From positions 124,001 to 188,000 of the forward strand of contig JACDTU010000024.1 in assembly GCA_022376465.1 (NCBI GenBank): 64,000 nt of DNA. The letters are read 5' to 3'. Source of the DNA: Cubamyces lactineus (Eukaryota > Basidiomycota > Agaricomycetes > Polyporales > Polyporaceae). The notes beneath the pieces are model-generated. The model worked only from the letters and a program-made list of their open reading frames with translations, did not search any database and was not told the DNA's origin. Below are positions 1 through 12,112 of this stretch, piece after piece. Both the position numbers and the translations under genes were made by a program. Numbering within the stretch: the stretch's first letter is position 1; each line of letters opens with the position of its first letter.

Positions 1-781
1 GCACATCCACATACGAGTCCCCGAAAATGGCGATGAGTGACCCGGATCTTGCTGCAGGTAGTACCTTACACTGACGTCGGCGCTGTATTGCATCGATGGA
101 GGGTTCCCAACGTCTTCGAATCCTCTTCAAACGGTCACTATATGACAGATTTTGGCTCTTGATGATACTCCACCGCCGTTCAAATTACGAGCTCTGCGTA
201 GAAATTGCACTAGACATGGCGTATTGCTGAGACGGAATTACTTTGTCAAGGCTGCCGAGACTTCGATCGGGTCTCTACTACAGTCGGTATGCATTGCGTA
301 TTCATCGTACTGGATGGTCTCCTTTGCTGCTTGCGTCGCCTTGAGTATCTCTTTCTGTAAGCGCTGGCCTCCGACGCAAGATATACACGATGAAATGTGG
401 ACAACTGCAGCAGATGATGACGGCAGGGTTTCAACTCCCGTGAGCACAGTGGTCTACCGACGTCTATTCCACTTCCGTACTCAGCTTACATTTATTGAAC
501 TCCGTCATAAAGTCAGCTTATCACCGCATGTATCGGCGGGGACGGGTTTGCGGCAGCTATTTCACCTCCTACACTCGCGAGCGTTACATCGCACCGCACG
601 CCGAGCCGACTCGGAATGCAGCGCGTTTTAACTGGAAGCATGGGGATACATAGTCCTGAAGCATTACGAAACAGGATCCATTCCACTTGCCGGCATTTAG
701 TACATTCGTTGATGTATACTTTACATTACACGTACGTGTCCTTCGCAATCAACAGAGTCGCGGAAACATCGTAGCACAGGC
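1..781. other. No supported gene
   Basis: An open frame at 152-631 on the plus strand has no recognisable motif and no family resemblance. It looks like chance. Nothing else is supported here. The stretch is the 3' flank of the minus-strand family gene that ends at 782. Confidence 0.5.
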
Positions 782-1908
782 CTATGGTAGAATCCGCACT
801 TCCAACTCGAGGAAGTAGCACCACGATCCGTCTAGCAACCGACGGCGTCGAACGGCAGTAGCATACAGGTCCGACAAGTGCACCACGATGCACGTATGCC
901 TCTGCGGTAAAACGCCGTCCGTTCCGGTGATATAACGCAAGTTGTTGCGATGGCGCTCCACTTTGCGACACTGGATGATCAGGGTGAAGGAGATCAACAG
1001 CCCTGCTTACGAACAATCTGCAAGATTCGGCGAGGACGACTTACCCAATCATTGCTTTGCATCGTCTGCAACATTGAAATGAGATGGCCTAGCGTGAATT
1101 TACGGTCACGGCGGACGCCGGGTCGGGGGAAGATGCCTGTAGGATCCACTATGGCCATCTCCCGAGCATACTAGTGAGGTAGTCCCCAGTCTCTATCTGA
1201 ACATAGCTTATGTGAGAGCGTAGAAGACTTACAAAGAGTCTTTGAACACAGAAACCATCTTGAACCAAGGCCTCTAGGGACATCGTGGCGTTGTCCACAC
1301 ATTCCGCTATAGTAGTCTCCATTTCACCTATGTGCAGTAGTTCACAGTCGTACAGGGGTGAGTCACTTGTTCTGAGTTTGTAGCCAGCTTTGCCAGAGGA
1401 CGTGATCTTGATCTTGAATGCATGGTCGATATCGGCAGGAAGAGGTATTTTGAAGCGCTGAAACCGGGGGAGAGAATTTGAGGGAGCAACTATGTTCGGC
1501 GCGTGGTTCATGCCCCCGGGTGCCATAGGAAGAGTGATCTGAGGGTTAGGCAAGTCTTGATGGGCGACACCGCCTGTTATGCGGCCCAGGATACTAGGAT
1601 TTCCTGCGATAGCAGGACGCAATTCAGCGTCGCTGAGCCGCATATAACGAGGTCCTTCACGATTCGCGTCGTGTCTCCTGCTGTCACAGTTGACTACCCG
1701 TCGTAGACGATCAGCATCACTAGCAGAGATGACGGGACGGTCAACCGTGCCCGCGAGGTACATCAGATCTTGTGGGGACACTGTAGACTCTAGTAAGAAC
1801 TGCTAGTCGCGACCCAATAGCTAGTGAACACTCACGATTGAGATGTGTGGGTGGCACAGAGGCGTTGGCATGGGTGCCGTAGGGCACATTTTGCGATCCA
1901 TAGTTCAT
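782..1908 (-). CDS. Novel paralog family member A (311 aa, 4 exons)
   Basis: Function unknown; no named domain recognised. Exons: 1908-1836, 1780-1233, 1170-1045 and 970-782, all GT-AG, with phases 1, 0, 0 and an open frame. The short first exon ends in the family's PPTHLN motif. Exon 2 holds the box RFKIPLPADIDHAFKIKI and CVDNATMSLEALVQDG. Exon 3 holds KFTLGHLISMLQTMQSNDW. Exon 4 holds NLRYITGTDG, LYATAVRRRR and WCYFLELEVRILP at the C-terminus. There is no signal peptide or membrane segment, so the protein is probably intracellular. The start is the first ATG after a good TATA promoter. Eight other copies with the same exon plan lie in the window. The structure is secure; the role is unknown. 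Confidence 0.82.
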
Positions 1909-1990
1909 GTTCAGTAGACGCACGGGAGGAAGTAGATCTAGCACGGGAGGTTCTTTCTGTTGGTGCGGATGTCTTGCGACTCGGCGTGTG

Positions 1991-2031
1991 TTATATAGCA
2001 AACCACTTGGACCATGGCCAGGTGAGCTTTG
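1991..2031 (-). promoter_or_regulatory. Family-type promoter module of gene A
   Basis: Read on the minus strand: CAAAGCTC (2031-2024), an 11-nt spacer, GTCCAAGTGG (2012-2003), then TATATAA (1997-1991), about 85 nt before the ATG at 1908. The same arrangement occurs upstream of other members of the family. Regulatory role is inferred from position and conservation. Confidence 0.6.
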
Positions 2032-2937
2032 GTTCACCTAGGTCCAGGTATGTTGAGCTTAGTGTCCGACACTGCGAGAAATCGCGAACGCTCCACTTCA
2101 CGGTCCAATCTCACTATATTTCGATTGACCAAATGGTGAAAGTGCAAGGTCTAATGCCATTAGGAAAACTTCCTTGCGCTCCGGTGAGCGCGCCTTTGAA
2201 CGACCCACAAGGCGTGTACTCAGTAAGAATGGGCGGCCACGCACATAGTAGAAGTCCGTGCTAGAACATATCGTTTGCGTATTGTGAGCCAGCGCGACGC
2301 GCAAGAGTTGGATCCAGGACAAGGAATGCAGTAAGTGGCGTTTTTCCTCATAGTCCAAGTACTGTTGGACGTACCTCAGGATGATTTGCACCCATAGACG
2401 ACACAGAGCTCAATAACATTTGACTTCGTTCGAACCGCTGAACGCTGTGAGAGACCAGGATTGTGTGGTATACGATGGAAGTGTTGAAGTAGAGCTTCAG
2501 GGCACGACGGTTGTAACCATTTACGTGCAACAATAACGGGGCAGTACCTCTCGGCGTATTCACACTATGAATTTGATCACCGCTAGCTACGTTGACTCAC
2601 GCAAGACGGAAAGACAAAATACATACCTCTAATCCACCATTCGGATCCTCGTGTGCATGTCCAACTGAGACCGAGATTACAGGGCGCATATACACATTCC
2701 TCCAGGCTTTACGGTGCCAACGACATGGTCTTCAGGGTTAAAGCAAAGTCGTCACGCCCAGCACGCTGAGCCACCGGCTTGGAGGACGATGTGGTGAACA
2801 TCGATTGTGGTGGCTGACAGAAACTTGTAGGACGTCGCGACGCGCGACGCGCGTGGCGCCTACTGCATCCGCACCTTGACTGACAACCGCCAGGACCTCG
2901 CCAGGGCTTTGTCGCTTCTCTGTTTCTCTGGAAGGTT
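2032..2937. other. Intergenic, no supported gene
   Basis: Open frames here (for example 2098-2391 and 2348-2563 on the minus strand) show no motif and no splice logic. A CG-rich repeat of GACGCG units lies at about 2832-2852, about 90 nt before the ArfGAP start. It is probably part of the ArfGAP promoter. Confidence 0.45.
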
Positions 2938-4870
2938 ATGTCGCAAACAGTCAATAAGATCACCGCTGAACGCAACCAACGCACGCTCCTTGAGCTCGCG
3001 AGCCAGCCAGGAAACGGCAAGCACATTTAGTGAAACTCGGCCAACATCCCGAGTGCTCACTCAGCTCGAATTGCAGACGTATGCGCCGATTGTAAGACAA
3101 GGAACCCGCGTTGGGCATCCTACAACCTCGGGATTTTCATCTGGTAAGCTTAGTCGCAACACCCTCGCATAACCAGTGTCGAACGCAATATGAAGCGTCA
3201 GCTGCGCGAGTATTCATCGCAAGATGGGCACGCATATCTCCAAGGTGTAGGTGCGGTCGGGCGCTGGACGGGTTGCAGCTGGGTGACCTCTGTCTGCCCT
3301 CAGGAAGAGCCTGACCTTGGACTCGTGGACGAAGGAGCAAGTGGAGGTGAGTGCAATTCAATGCATGTTGCTACACCTAGGCGACCCTTGCATCGTCCGT
3401 TCTCGGTCGAGGCCTCTATGCACCGCCTTGGTAAGAAGTAACATAGAGGAAAGATGCTGAGACTGCGCTCAGTTCATGAAGTCCATGGGGAATCTCAAGT
3501 CCAACGCGCATTACAACCCGGATGAGATCAGGAATCCTCCACCGACGAACATGATCGAGTCTGAACGGGATAGTGAACTCGAGAAGTACATCCGATGTAG
3601 GTCAACCCTCTGCCGCCATGAGAGCATAATGATGAGACTGTTCGTAGCGAAATACGAGTACAAGTCGTTCAGGCCGCGCGCAGCCAAGGTCGCCGAGCTG
3701 CTAGGGCCATCGCGTTCAGCCGCCAGCAGACCAACTGCCCCCGCTGAACCTCCGCGCTCGAAGACGGTGCCGGTTCCAACACAATCAACAACGATGTCTT
3801 CTACCGCCGCTGCTCCTGCATCTGCCATAGCCCAGTCGAATTCCGCAGCGAGCAATATCTCTCAGACGCAGTCCCAATTCCGCTCCGTTTCGCAACCCGT
3901 CGCACCCTCGCAAACGCAACTTTCAAGTCAGACTCTGCAGCAGCAACCACAGCAACAAGCGCAGTTGCAACAACCACCGCTGCAGTCTGCAAACCCGCTT
4001 TGGAACGACCTCGCACAACTCCAGGCGCCAGCCACCAACTCCTCTCTCCCGCTTCAGTACGCTTCGCTCCCCGCTACCCAGCCAATGAGCATCCCCACTA
4101 TGTCGACCGGGCTCAGCGCTCCGAATGCGTACAGCGGGCTCTCCATAAGCCCCAATTCACCCTTCCCTTCCTCGCTACAGCAGCACTCTCCCGGCGGCAT
4201 GTTCTCCGGAGGCCAGCCCCGCAGTATGAGCCTCAACTCCGGCCTGAGTATCGGCGCAGGCGGGATGGGCTACGGTACGGGGACAAGCCCTGGGATGATG
4301 GGCGGCGCGTCCCCTATGCTCCATCCACAACCGACGCTCGGCGGCGGGTTGTCCGCACCCATGTCGATGCTCCCTCAAAACACCACTCCGAGCCCGAGCC
4401 CCTTCACTCCACAGCCTCTTCCTCAAACGGGGTACGGTATGCAGCAGCAGCCTCTGCAGACAGGGGCGAGCGCGTTCGCGCCTTCCTCGTTTGGCCAGCA
4501 GCAAAACCAATCATTCCTCCAATCTCAGCCGCAGGGATCGCCGATGTTCAACCCCTCGCAACAGCTCCCGTACGGCTCTGGCAACTCGCCGATGTTTCAG
4601 TCGCAGCCGCTCGGTGGTGGTCAGGGGCAGATGCCCATATTGCAGCAGCAGATGCAGGGGATGTCGATGGGAAGCTCGTACCTGCAGCCTCAACAACCTC
4701 AACAGCAGTATGGGTCGTCTCAGCCGTCGTTCATGGGTGCGCCATCCCCGGCACCGTATGGTCAGCCTCAAGGGACGTTCCAGCAGCAGGCACAGCAGCA
4801 GATGTTTGGGCAAGGGAGCGCGTTCGGAGGGACAGGATGGCAGCCGCAGCAACAATGGGGCGGTATGTGA
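2938..4870 (+). CDS. ArfGAP-domain protein, Age2/SMAP/Gts1 type (528 aa)
   Basis: GTPase-activating protein for Arf GTPases, expected at Golgi/endosome membranes. Exons: 2938-3016, 3077-3143, 3196-3246, 3304-3346, 3473-3596 and 3648-4870. The N-terminus carries the ArfGAP zinc finger CADC...CVSC with the catalytic arginine region RWASYNLGIFIC, then SIHRKMGTHISKVKSLTLDSW, FMKSMGNLKSNAHYNPDE and PPPTNMIESERDSELEKYIR. The rest (about residue 135 on) is low-complexity Q/P/S/M-rich sequence ending GWQPQQQWGGM, typical of fungal ArfGAPs of this class. Intron 1 has a GC donor (3017-3018) because no GT precedes the next stop. The 51-nt intron at 3597-3647 keeps the frame, so an unspliced copy would also be readable. 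The subfamily is uncertain. Confidence 0.9.
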
Positions 4871-5026
4871 GAGGGGCGGGGATCGGAATCGTACTCGGAA
4901 GTGTTTCAGCCATAGCTATGAGTAAAGTGTCGGACTGCTGTCAGGATGCTATCCTTTGTATACGTATACAAGTTCCACAAGTCCGTCCATCCATTCTGCC
5001 ACGCGCGAGAGAAGTCGCGGACAACG

Positions 5027-6156
5027 TCAGTCGAGCGAACCCTGCGCGTCGCCATTATCCCCGCCCATGATCCGCTCCGTCTTCTTCTCGCAGCTCACGA
5101 CGCGGCGCACGCGCTCCATCAACGCATCTCGCGCCTGCTCCGAGAGGCCCTTGAGTGCGCCCGCGGCCTCCTCGATGTCGCGTCTGCGGATGCGCGGGCC
5201 CCAGATGCTGTGGCGGTACGTGTCAACGAGGCGGACGTGCGCGAGCGCGGTGTACTCGGGGAGCGCGAGCATCGCGGCGACGGCGCTCGGCGGGAGGAGC
5301 GTGGCTTGTCCGACGTAGAGCGTGCGGAGGGATGGGAGCGGCGGGAGGAGGGGCGCGTCCCGCGAGAAGGACGTATTCACGCCGAGCTCGTCTGATGGGA
5401 AGGAGAGGTTCGTGAGCGTGATGTGCTCGATGGCGGTCCAGGTGCTGAGCGCGCGGATGAGGTGGTACGTCGCCGAGGGCACGATCTGCATGAATTTGTC
5501 AGTGAAGTCACCGCCGGGGCATGCGTGCATATCGCAGCGCTGGGAGTAAGCGGACGTACGGCTGTCGAGAAGTGGTGCTCCGGGTCGGGGCCCATCCATA
5601 TGAACGACTTCGGACTACGAGAGGCAGGCCGAATGCTTCTACGTCAAGGCGGGTCGTGTCGACAAGAGCGCACTCACTTCGTCAGCGACAACGCCTTGTA
5701 GATGTAGCCGAGGTGCGGGTTGTTCGTATGCGAGTGCAGGCGCAGGGAGAGCAGCTCGAGCGGCACCTGCGCGACCACGACTGCCGCATGTGCGTCGTCA
5801 ACACCTGTTGCAGGCTCTCCTTCGCGACTTCGAATTCGCTTCTTATCTGCCGCCCGCGTCGAGCGTCTGCACCGCTCGAGCGCGGCAGCGAGGTGCTTGA
5901 ACACCTCAAAGTCGGCCGAACCTCCCGCGAGCGTGATTGAGAGCGACTTTGGGGCGCAGGCGAGCGGCTCTCTGCCCTGCGAGAAGAGGATGAGCTGGTT
6001 GATGGAGCGGAAGCGGAGGCGCGCGTGGAGGAGTGGCTGGCCGAGCTCGTGGAAGAGCTTGTTCACGCGCAGCACCGCTGTGGGCGAATGTGTATCTTCG
6101 AGTACGTAGATCAGGATCTCCTGAAGGAGCTCGATGGGGACGCGCGAGAGAGACAT
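5027..6156 (-). CDS. F-box-like protein (330 aa)
   Basis: Probable substrate adaptor of an SCF ubiquitin ligase. Exons: 6156-5678, 5614-5560 and 5485-5027, phases 2 and 0. The N-terminus has the F-box core (RVPIELLQEILIYVL...AVLRVNKLFHELGQPLL, residues about 5-45). This is followed by leucine-rich stretches and the basidiomycete motif FIWMGPDPEHHF across exon 2, then IEHITLTNLSFP. This exon and motif pattern is common in the expanded F-box families of Agaricomycetes. It is tail-to-tail with the ArfGAP gene, 156 bp apart. The substrate cannot be told from sequence. Confidence 0.85.
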
Positions 6157-6487
6157 GGGTGATGGGGGTTTGGGGTCAACCTCGCAGAACGGCTCCGTGA
6201 GCTTCAGCTCGGGCTTGCCCCGAGGCTTCGAAGGAATTCCCGGGAAGAGCGGGGGAATCGGCGTAGATTAGCGCCCATAACATACTGTACCGCGATGCAG
6301 TATATAGCCGCTTATGAAAGGAGAATGAGTACGAGAATCAGGGTCCGTACCATGGAATACTAGAGTACAAACAAGAAGCACTGCGGGGAAAACCTGAAGG
6401 AAGATACAAGCTTTATCAATCGCTATCCAGCTCTATCTGAACAGGGGAGAAGAACGTCAATACACAAACGATCGAAGGACTAGTAGA
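6157..6487. other. Intergenic between F-box start and MRE11 stop
   Basis: About 330 bp carrying the F-box promoter and the MRE11 3' end, both read on the minus strand. TATA-like tracts (GCAGTATATAGCCG near 6300) are visible. No gene is seen. Confidence 0.5.
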
Positions 6488-9206
6488 TCAAATGGCACCC
6501 ACCGTCTCTGCCACCTTCTTCCGCGCTCGGGTTGCGGCGGTGCGCGTTGTTCTACCTGCGGGCGCGAAGCTGAGTGTCGATTGCGTTTGTTTGCTCGCCG
6601 ACGTCTTCGATGCGGCGGCCTTCTTCGCAGGAGCTTTTGCGGGAGCCTTTTTGCTTGTTTGGCTAGAGCAACAATGTGGATCGACCTAGCACACCACGAA
6701 CGGAACATAAATGCACAATACCTCAATACTGCCGCTCGGTTTGTCCTCTTAGCTGGTGCTGGAGCGACTTCTTCCTCATCCTCTTCGTCATCGTCATTAT
6801 CAATGGGGGGTGTGGCCGCTGCTTTCCCTTTCCCTCGCGCCGGAGCCTTCCTGGCGGGTGCGGCTTTCTTGGGCGCGGCAGCTCTCTTTTTTGGAGGAGC
6901 TGGCTCGTCGGACACATCCATGTCGAAGTCAGAGTCGCCAGCGTCGACGTCCATCAGCATCGAGTCGATGGAAGCATCAGACTCTTCATTCGTCGCTTTT
7001 GCCTTTCCCTGAAAGTGGTTCTTACCTCACATCATTCATCAGAAGGATGCGTATATAAGTCTTACCTTGCCCTTGGTTGGCTTCTCGGCCTGTTTCTCAG
7101 AGTGCTCTTTCTCTTGTTCACTACGCACTTTACCGACGATCTCCTCAAAATCGTCTTCGTCAAAGTCCTCACCCGTCGCCTGCACCCCCTTCATCAATGA
7201 CCGCAGAGCGGTGGAGACATGGCTATGTACGCGCATGTGTAAGATTAACAAAGGTGACGGAATATTGCTGCTCACCTTTGGATCGCATGGATGTCGTCTT
7301 TCTCCACGAATGTCTCTATCGCTTCCGACATCCCGCCCTCTCCCAGCAGCTGCAGCTCTTGCGCGGCGAGGTACTCCCTTACGAGGGTCTGCACCCGCAC
7401 CTTGGACAGCTTCTCGCCTATGCTGAGATCGGGATCGTCGATACTCAGCTCGGGCACGTCTGCTTTGATTTTGCTCGTCCGGGACAGGCCCTTCTTCGAG
7501 CGGTGAAAGGTGAGCACGTCTCGTGGATTTGCGATCTGTCCCTGGAACTCTTGCCCAAATCGCACGGGATTGGACATCTCGCTTACTCCCGTCGTGTCGA
7601 CCTTGAGCCGGATTAGAGGTAGCGGTCGAGGTAGCTCGGGCTCTCCCTCGGCGACTGCGCGCGCGTTCCGCTCGTCCCATTGTGCGTTAGCTCTTGCGAT
7701 CAATTCATTGACCTGTCGATGCAATGTCAGCGAAGTAACGTCATACGAAGACAAACTCCTACCTTTTGCTTCAAGAACTTCGCGACCTCAATTTTGTCAT
7801 TGATATCAAATCCCTCTTCCTCTGCAGCTTCACTGAGCACGACATCGTCGATGACGAAGGGGCGGACACTTCGCAACGGGATCGGAGTCAACTCGAACTC
7901 CTTCCCTTGAATCTTCAGCAGCGCTACGTGTCTAGTCAAAGAATGAGCGCCTTGTCTAGAACACTTGACTGTGCCAAATTACTTCTCAAGTGCCTCTCCA
8001 TCTGCTAGCGATGTTGCGACTGAAGAACCAGGTTGTGTGATATAGTACCGCTTGCCTGCGACAGGTTCGGGGACGATGCGACAGTCGTGCTCGTGGCCCC
8101 AAACCACCAAGTCGATACTGTTGTCGAACATGCCCTCGGGGACAGATTGCTGCGGCCCGTGTGCCACTCTTTTGTCTTATTAGCAAAAGAACTATCCGGC
8201 ACTAGAGGCACGCACCGGTTCTGATGCAAGAGCAGCATGTTGAACCAGTTGTCCTTGTCCCTTGGCATGTACATCCGCACTCGGTTGCTTCGGAGCTCGA
8301 AGTGCATGCGCTGGTCCTTGACGTTGCCTATACCGTAGAGCCCGAGGCGTGTATTTCCCTTGCGCAAGAGTACTGGCTTCACGGCAATGCCGGTACTTTG
8401 CGCCTCCGCGTCGTTTAGTGGGAGGTCGATCTTGCCCATGTAGTTTATCAAGCCTGACACGGAAAGCACGTCCAATGCACAGAGTGCTCCTTCCTATGAG
8501 GTTAGAGGAATATGAGCATAACTAAGGTCGTTTCCAGGAAGGCAGACAGTAAACCCCCTGCGCGCGCAAGAGAGTATCCAGACTTACAGGCCCAGCGCCT
8601 TGTGGATCGTCGTGATTACCGTGGATCGAGAAGACGGGAATGGCGACATTGAGATTCGGATCTTCGTAGTTGATGGCTGGAAAACTGAGCAATCCACCAT
8701 TGGCATGAACTGCCGTACTACGCATCTCCGGAATTGTGACACTTACGAGTACCCTGGCGGCTTCCCATCGTCCGGGTCGCTCAGTAGTTCAATCTGCACT
8801 GGACGGTCACCGAGAGTGTACTCTCTCAGCAGAGCCATGACCTGGTACAGACAGTCTCTTGATGGCCTGTTCTCATGAAAGAGGTCTCCTGCAAGCAGAA
8901 TGAAGTCGACCTATGCTTCTTTTCAGAATCACATACAGCCTTGAGCAACGCATATTACTCACGTCATTCTTCACTGCAAGTTGCAGAATCTCTTTGAATG
9001 CATTGATCGAGTCCTGACCGCGGATAGGATCTCGCTCAAGGTAACCAATGTGATTGTCAGTGGCTAGAAGAATCTTGATGGTGTCGTCCGCATCTGCACA
9101 TAGCCGGTCAAACAGAGTGAGAGCATCGCATGTCGAGACGCATACACTCATTGCGGATCGTTGGGAGTGGTACACCGATGTTTTCGTCGTCAGAACGCTC
9201 GCTCAT
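6488..9206 (-). CDS. MRE11: MRE11 double-strand-break repair nuclease (713 aa, 11 exons)
   Basis: Nuclease subunit of the Mre11-Rad50-Nbs1/Xrs2 complex: 3'-5' exo- and endonuclease in double-strand-break repair, meiosis and telomere care, nuclear. Exons: 9206-9146, 9093-8963, 8910-8747, 8684-8588, 8493-8216, 8168-7983, 7931-7763, 7712-7276, 7222-7066, 7008-6722 and 6662-6488. All phosphodiesterase motifs are present: [36 protein letters not shown] and [10 protein letters not shown]. The Mre11 DNA-binding region follows ([11 protein letters not shown]..., [12 protein letters not shown]). The C-terminal third is acidic, then basic K/A/R-rich, as in other eukaryotic Mre11 proteins. Exon 10 to 11 uses the donor at 6721 (phase 2); the upstream GT at 6729 would lead to a frameshifted tail. 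Identification is firm. Confidence 0.95.
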
Positions 9207-9279
9207 TGTGTCGCACGACGAGGAGAAGGGATGGAATGTAGTGTGGCTGCTAGCTGTGGCTGGTCAAGGCGTGTGTCCG

Positions 9280-9285
9280 ACGCGT
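9280..9285. promoter_or_regulatory. MluI-type (ACGCGT) box in MRE11/transporter divergent promoter
   Basis: ACGCGT followed by CGCGTCGCGTCG, 75 nt upstream of the MRE11 ATG and inside the 291-bp gap shared with the divergent transporter gene. This is the consensus bound by the MBF/SBF cell-cycle factors in fungi. Function is inferred. Confidence 0.45.
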
Positions 9286-9497
9286 CGCGTCGCGTCGAGC
9301 ACGGGCGCTTGCGCGTAGTGTACGGCCACGATCACCGCGCGCCACGCAAAACCCATTTTGCCTCCCGCCAGCGCAGTCGTCCTTGCCCCAGCCTCAGGCG
9401 ACGAGGAGACCTGCTCAGTCGACCTCACCTTCAAGCTTGCTCAGGCTTTCTCTATCCCTGTCCTTTTCTCTGGGTTTTCTGGTTCTTGTAGCGCAAG

Positions 9498-10952
9498 ATG
9501 GCACCCTCACAGCAGCCGCCGAGCAGGGCGTTGGTGGTGAGTGCTGGGACTTTATCGAGCTATGGTTCCGCAATGTGCTGACTTCTGGGTAGATAGGGAC
9601 GGTTTCATTCTACTTGGTTGCTGCATTGGCTGTGAGTAATGATCCACAATAGTAATTCAACCTTCCTGACGTGGTCGTGTGCTTGGGTTAGATGGTCATG
9701 GCGTGAGTATCATCCTCGATATAACTCCTTGTCAGGGGCCACCAAGTTATCTTGCACATACGGTTATTACACTTGAAGCAGACGATGGTATTAACGCATT
9801 TGAGACAGAAACAAATGGGTTCTCAACACGACGGACACTCCTCTATTTTTCCTCCTCGCACAGCTTCTTATCGCTGTGGTGCTGTTCCTCGCTGCACATG
9901 CGGCCGGTCTCCTTCAGCTGCCATTGCAACTGGACCCGCAAGTATGTAAAGGATTGATACCCATGGTTGGCCTGAACGTTATCGGGCTCAGGTGCGTGAT
10001 TTCTACGGTACCCTCACAACCCCTACTCACCCACCCGCGATATACAGCTTCAGCAACTATACCCTGAAATACGTAGATGCGTCGTTCTACCAGGTTGCTC
10101 GTGGAATGGTCCTTCCCTTCACCGTCGCAACCTCTTTCTTCATCCTCCACGCTCGCCCGTCGCTGCGTATCCTGCTCGCCTGCGCAGTCGTTACTACCGG
10201 CTTCTTCGTCGGTGTCTTCCTTGACGGCACCAAGGTGTCTCTGGTCGGCGTCACTTTCGGCGTGCTCAGCTCTATGATCACCGCTGTGCACTCGGTCGTC
10301 ATCAAGAAGAGTCTGGACGTCGTCCACGGCAGCGCGTTGCACCTGTCTTGGTACACCAACCTGCTGAGCGCGATCGTCTTGGCACCCACCCTCGTCCTTG
10401 CGGGCGAGCTTCCAGGCGTCTTGAAGCTGCTTTTTGGACCCAACGAGAACGCAGAGGGCCAGATGAGCACGCTGACGACTTTCATCATGGGTTCCATCAT
10501 CACCGTGAGGTCGCACTATCCTCGAACTGCAAATTAGGTCTAACTAGGATATCTCATAGGGCGCGTTCGGTTTCCTCATGAGCTTGGCTAGCTTGATGTC
10601 TATCAAGGTCACCTCGCCCATCACGCACATGGTCTCCTCCGCCGTCCGCGGTGTCGCTGCCTCGCTTCTCGGCGTGTGGCTCTTCCACGACGTCGTCACA
10701 CAGTACGTTGGGTCTTCTAAATCTCTACTGACGGCGCTGACGCTCTTCTATCGCAGGGGACGCGCTTCTTCTATTGCGATCATCCTTCTTGGCTCGATCT
10801 GGTACACCTGGGTCAAGCACGTCGAGTCCCAAGCCCCGTCCCCGAGCAAGGGCCAGTACGAACCGGTACCGCTCGACAAGCTCGAGGAGGGCAATGCCGA
10901 GAAAGGGTTCACGCATCGGCACTCGCACTCGACTCGCGATGCGCGCGACTGA
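9498..10952 (+). CDS. Nucleotide-sugar transporter, SLC35C (GDP-fucose transporter-like) type (355 aa)
   Basis: Golgi/ER antiporter of the triose-phosphate-translocator family, predicted to carry a nucleotide sugar. Exons: 9498-9536, 9593-9631, 9692-9702 (an 11-nt micro-exon), 9809-9991, 10048-10504, 10560-10702 and 10757-10952. About ten hydrophobic segments run through the protein. Family signatures are NKWVLN, LKYVDASFYQVARGM, TFGVLSSMITAVHSV, SWYTNLLSAIVL and TSPITHMVSSAVRGVAASLLG. The C-terminal cytosolic tail is charged and His-rich (HRHSHSTRDARD). The layout resembles animal SLC35C1, but substrate specificity is not decided by the sequence. Confidence 0.88.
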
Positions 10953-12112
10953 GCGGCCGCGGCGGCAGGGTGCTTTGGCGGCGGTGTTTATAGAGGTCCG
11001 ATATGAGTATGCCTGAACATAGGTGAGGGCAGACGGGTAGATTACTACATGGGCCGCTAGTGTGCTGCTAATTACAATGATAGAGATGCACCAGGGACTT
11101 CCTCGTTGCTATAAATGACCGCGCGTTACTGTATGACGCGCGATAATGTTGGACGTCATAGGATCAGCGCGACGCAGATCACAACCTTGACTGGCATGGG
11201 CATAATCTGTCATTGAATTCGAGAGAAGATACATCATATGGGAAGTCGTCGACATGGATGCAGTACACATGTAGTAGCTGACGCGCTGCAGTCGTCCGCG
11301 CGGTTTGAGTAATCGCGGGTCAGACGTTCAGAGTCTGGTAGTGTACGACCGGGAAGGCGGCTGTTGGGAGAGGAGCAGATGAACCTCCGTTACGAATCTG
11401 TGATACGTTCCTTACAGACTTACCGGGCGCATTGCTAGTAGGAAAACCCGACCGTGAAGGAGCAGCATCAACCGAGTGGCGTATAGGAGCAAGAGCGCAA
11501 CGGCGAGGTATCGCATCTGGCCAGGCCAAGTCGGCGGTGGGACTGATAATGTCAAGAAAGCGAGTCTTCAGATGGGACTGAGACTTGAGGATTGCTCTGC
11601 GTGGTCTGTTTCATTCATGTCTGTGCGCATTTTGTACTTGCGGAGTGGGTGCGGTTGAGCTTTGATATGTTCTCGCGGGTGGCGGGGCCGGTCGCTACGC
11701 TTTGTGTGGACGCAGTCAAGGCTGCTGTGCTGCGGAGGGTTGGACCCGCGGTGAGCAGATATCACCGCGGTGGACTACTCGACACGCTTTGTGTGTGTAA
11801 TATGGTGCAGGTGTTGGCGTTTGCGTGGTAGGGGGAGCATGCATGTTGAATAACACTGTTCGTCGGTGAGCGCGCCACTGTGCCTTCACCGGAGTGAACG
11901 GCAAACGAGAACAATCCAGAGACAAAACGCAGGGGCTCGCCGTGATCGGGTACCAGAGTCCGTAAGAACGCACAGCAGCCATACCATCGATACTCCTATC
12001 AACATACTGTATCTCTCTGCAACTTCCATCAGTCTCGTGCAGCCATCGTACCACGCCTGCAGGGTTACTCACAGCTACTCATACATGGTCGTGAGTTCTC
12101 TGCAAGCAGCTC
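10953..12112. other. 1.2-kb stretch, no gene supported
   Basis: Contains the 3' flanks of the transporter (plus) and HMG-CoA lyase (minus), which converge here. Minus-strand open frames at 11320-11529, 11568-11765 and 11716-12072 lack recognisable motifs. They could not be joined into a convincing model, though a small gene cannot be excluded. Confidence 0.4.

Noticed and set aside
152..631. Open frame of 159 codons near the window start
   Set aside because: No motif, no splice logic, low-information composition and overlapping open frames on the other strand. Not supported as a gene.
3476..4870. Reading the ArfGAP gene as a single exon starting at 3476
   Set aside because: The conserved zinc-finger half is upstream in four exons, and the 51-nt in-frame piece at 3597-3647 breaks the conserved EKYIRSKYEYKSF sequence, so it is an intron.
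4000..5070. Long open frame overlapping the Q-rich ArfGAP tail
   Set aside because: Shadow frame of a repetitive CAG-rich coding stretch; composition is an artefact.
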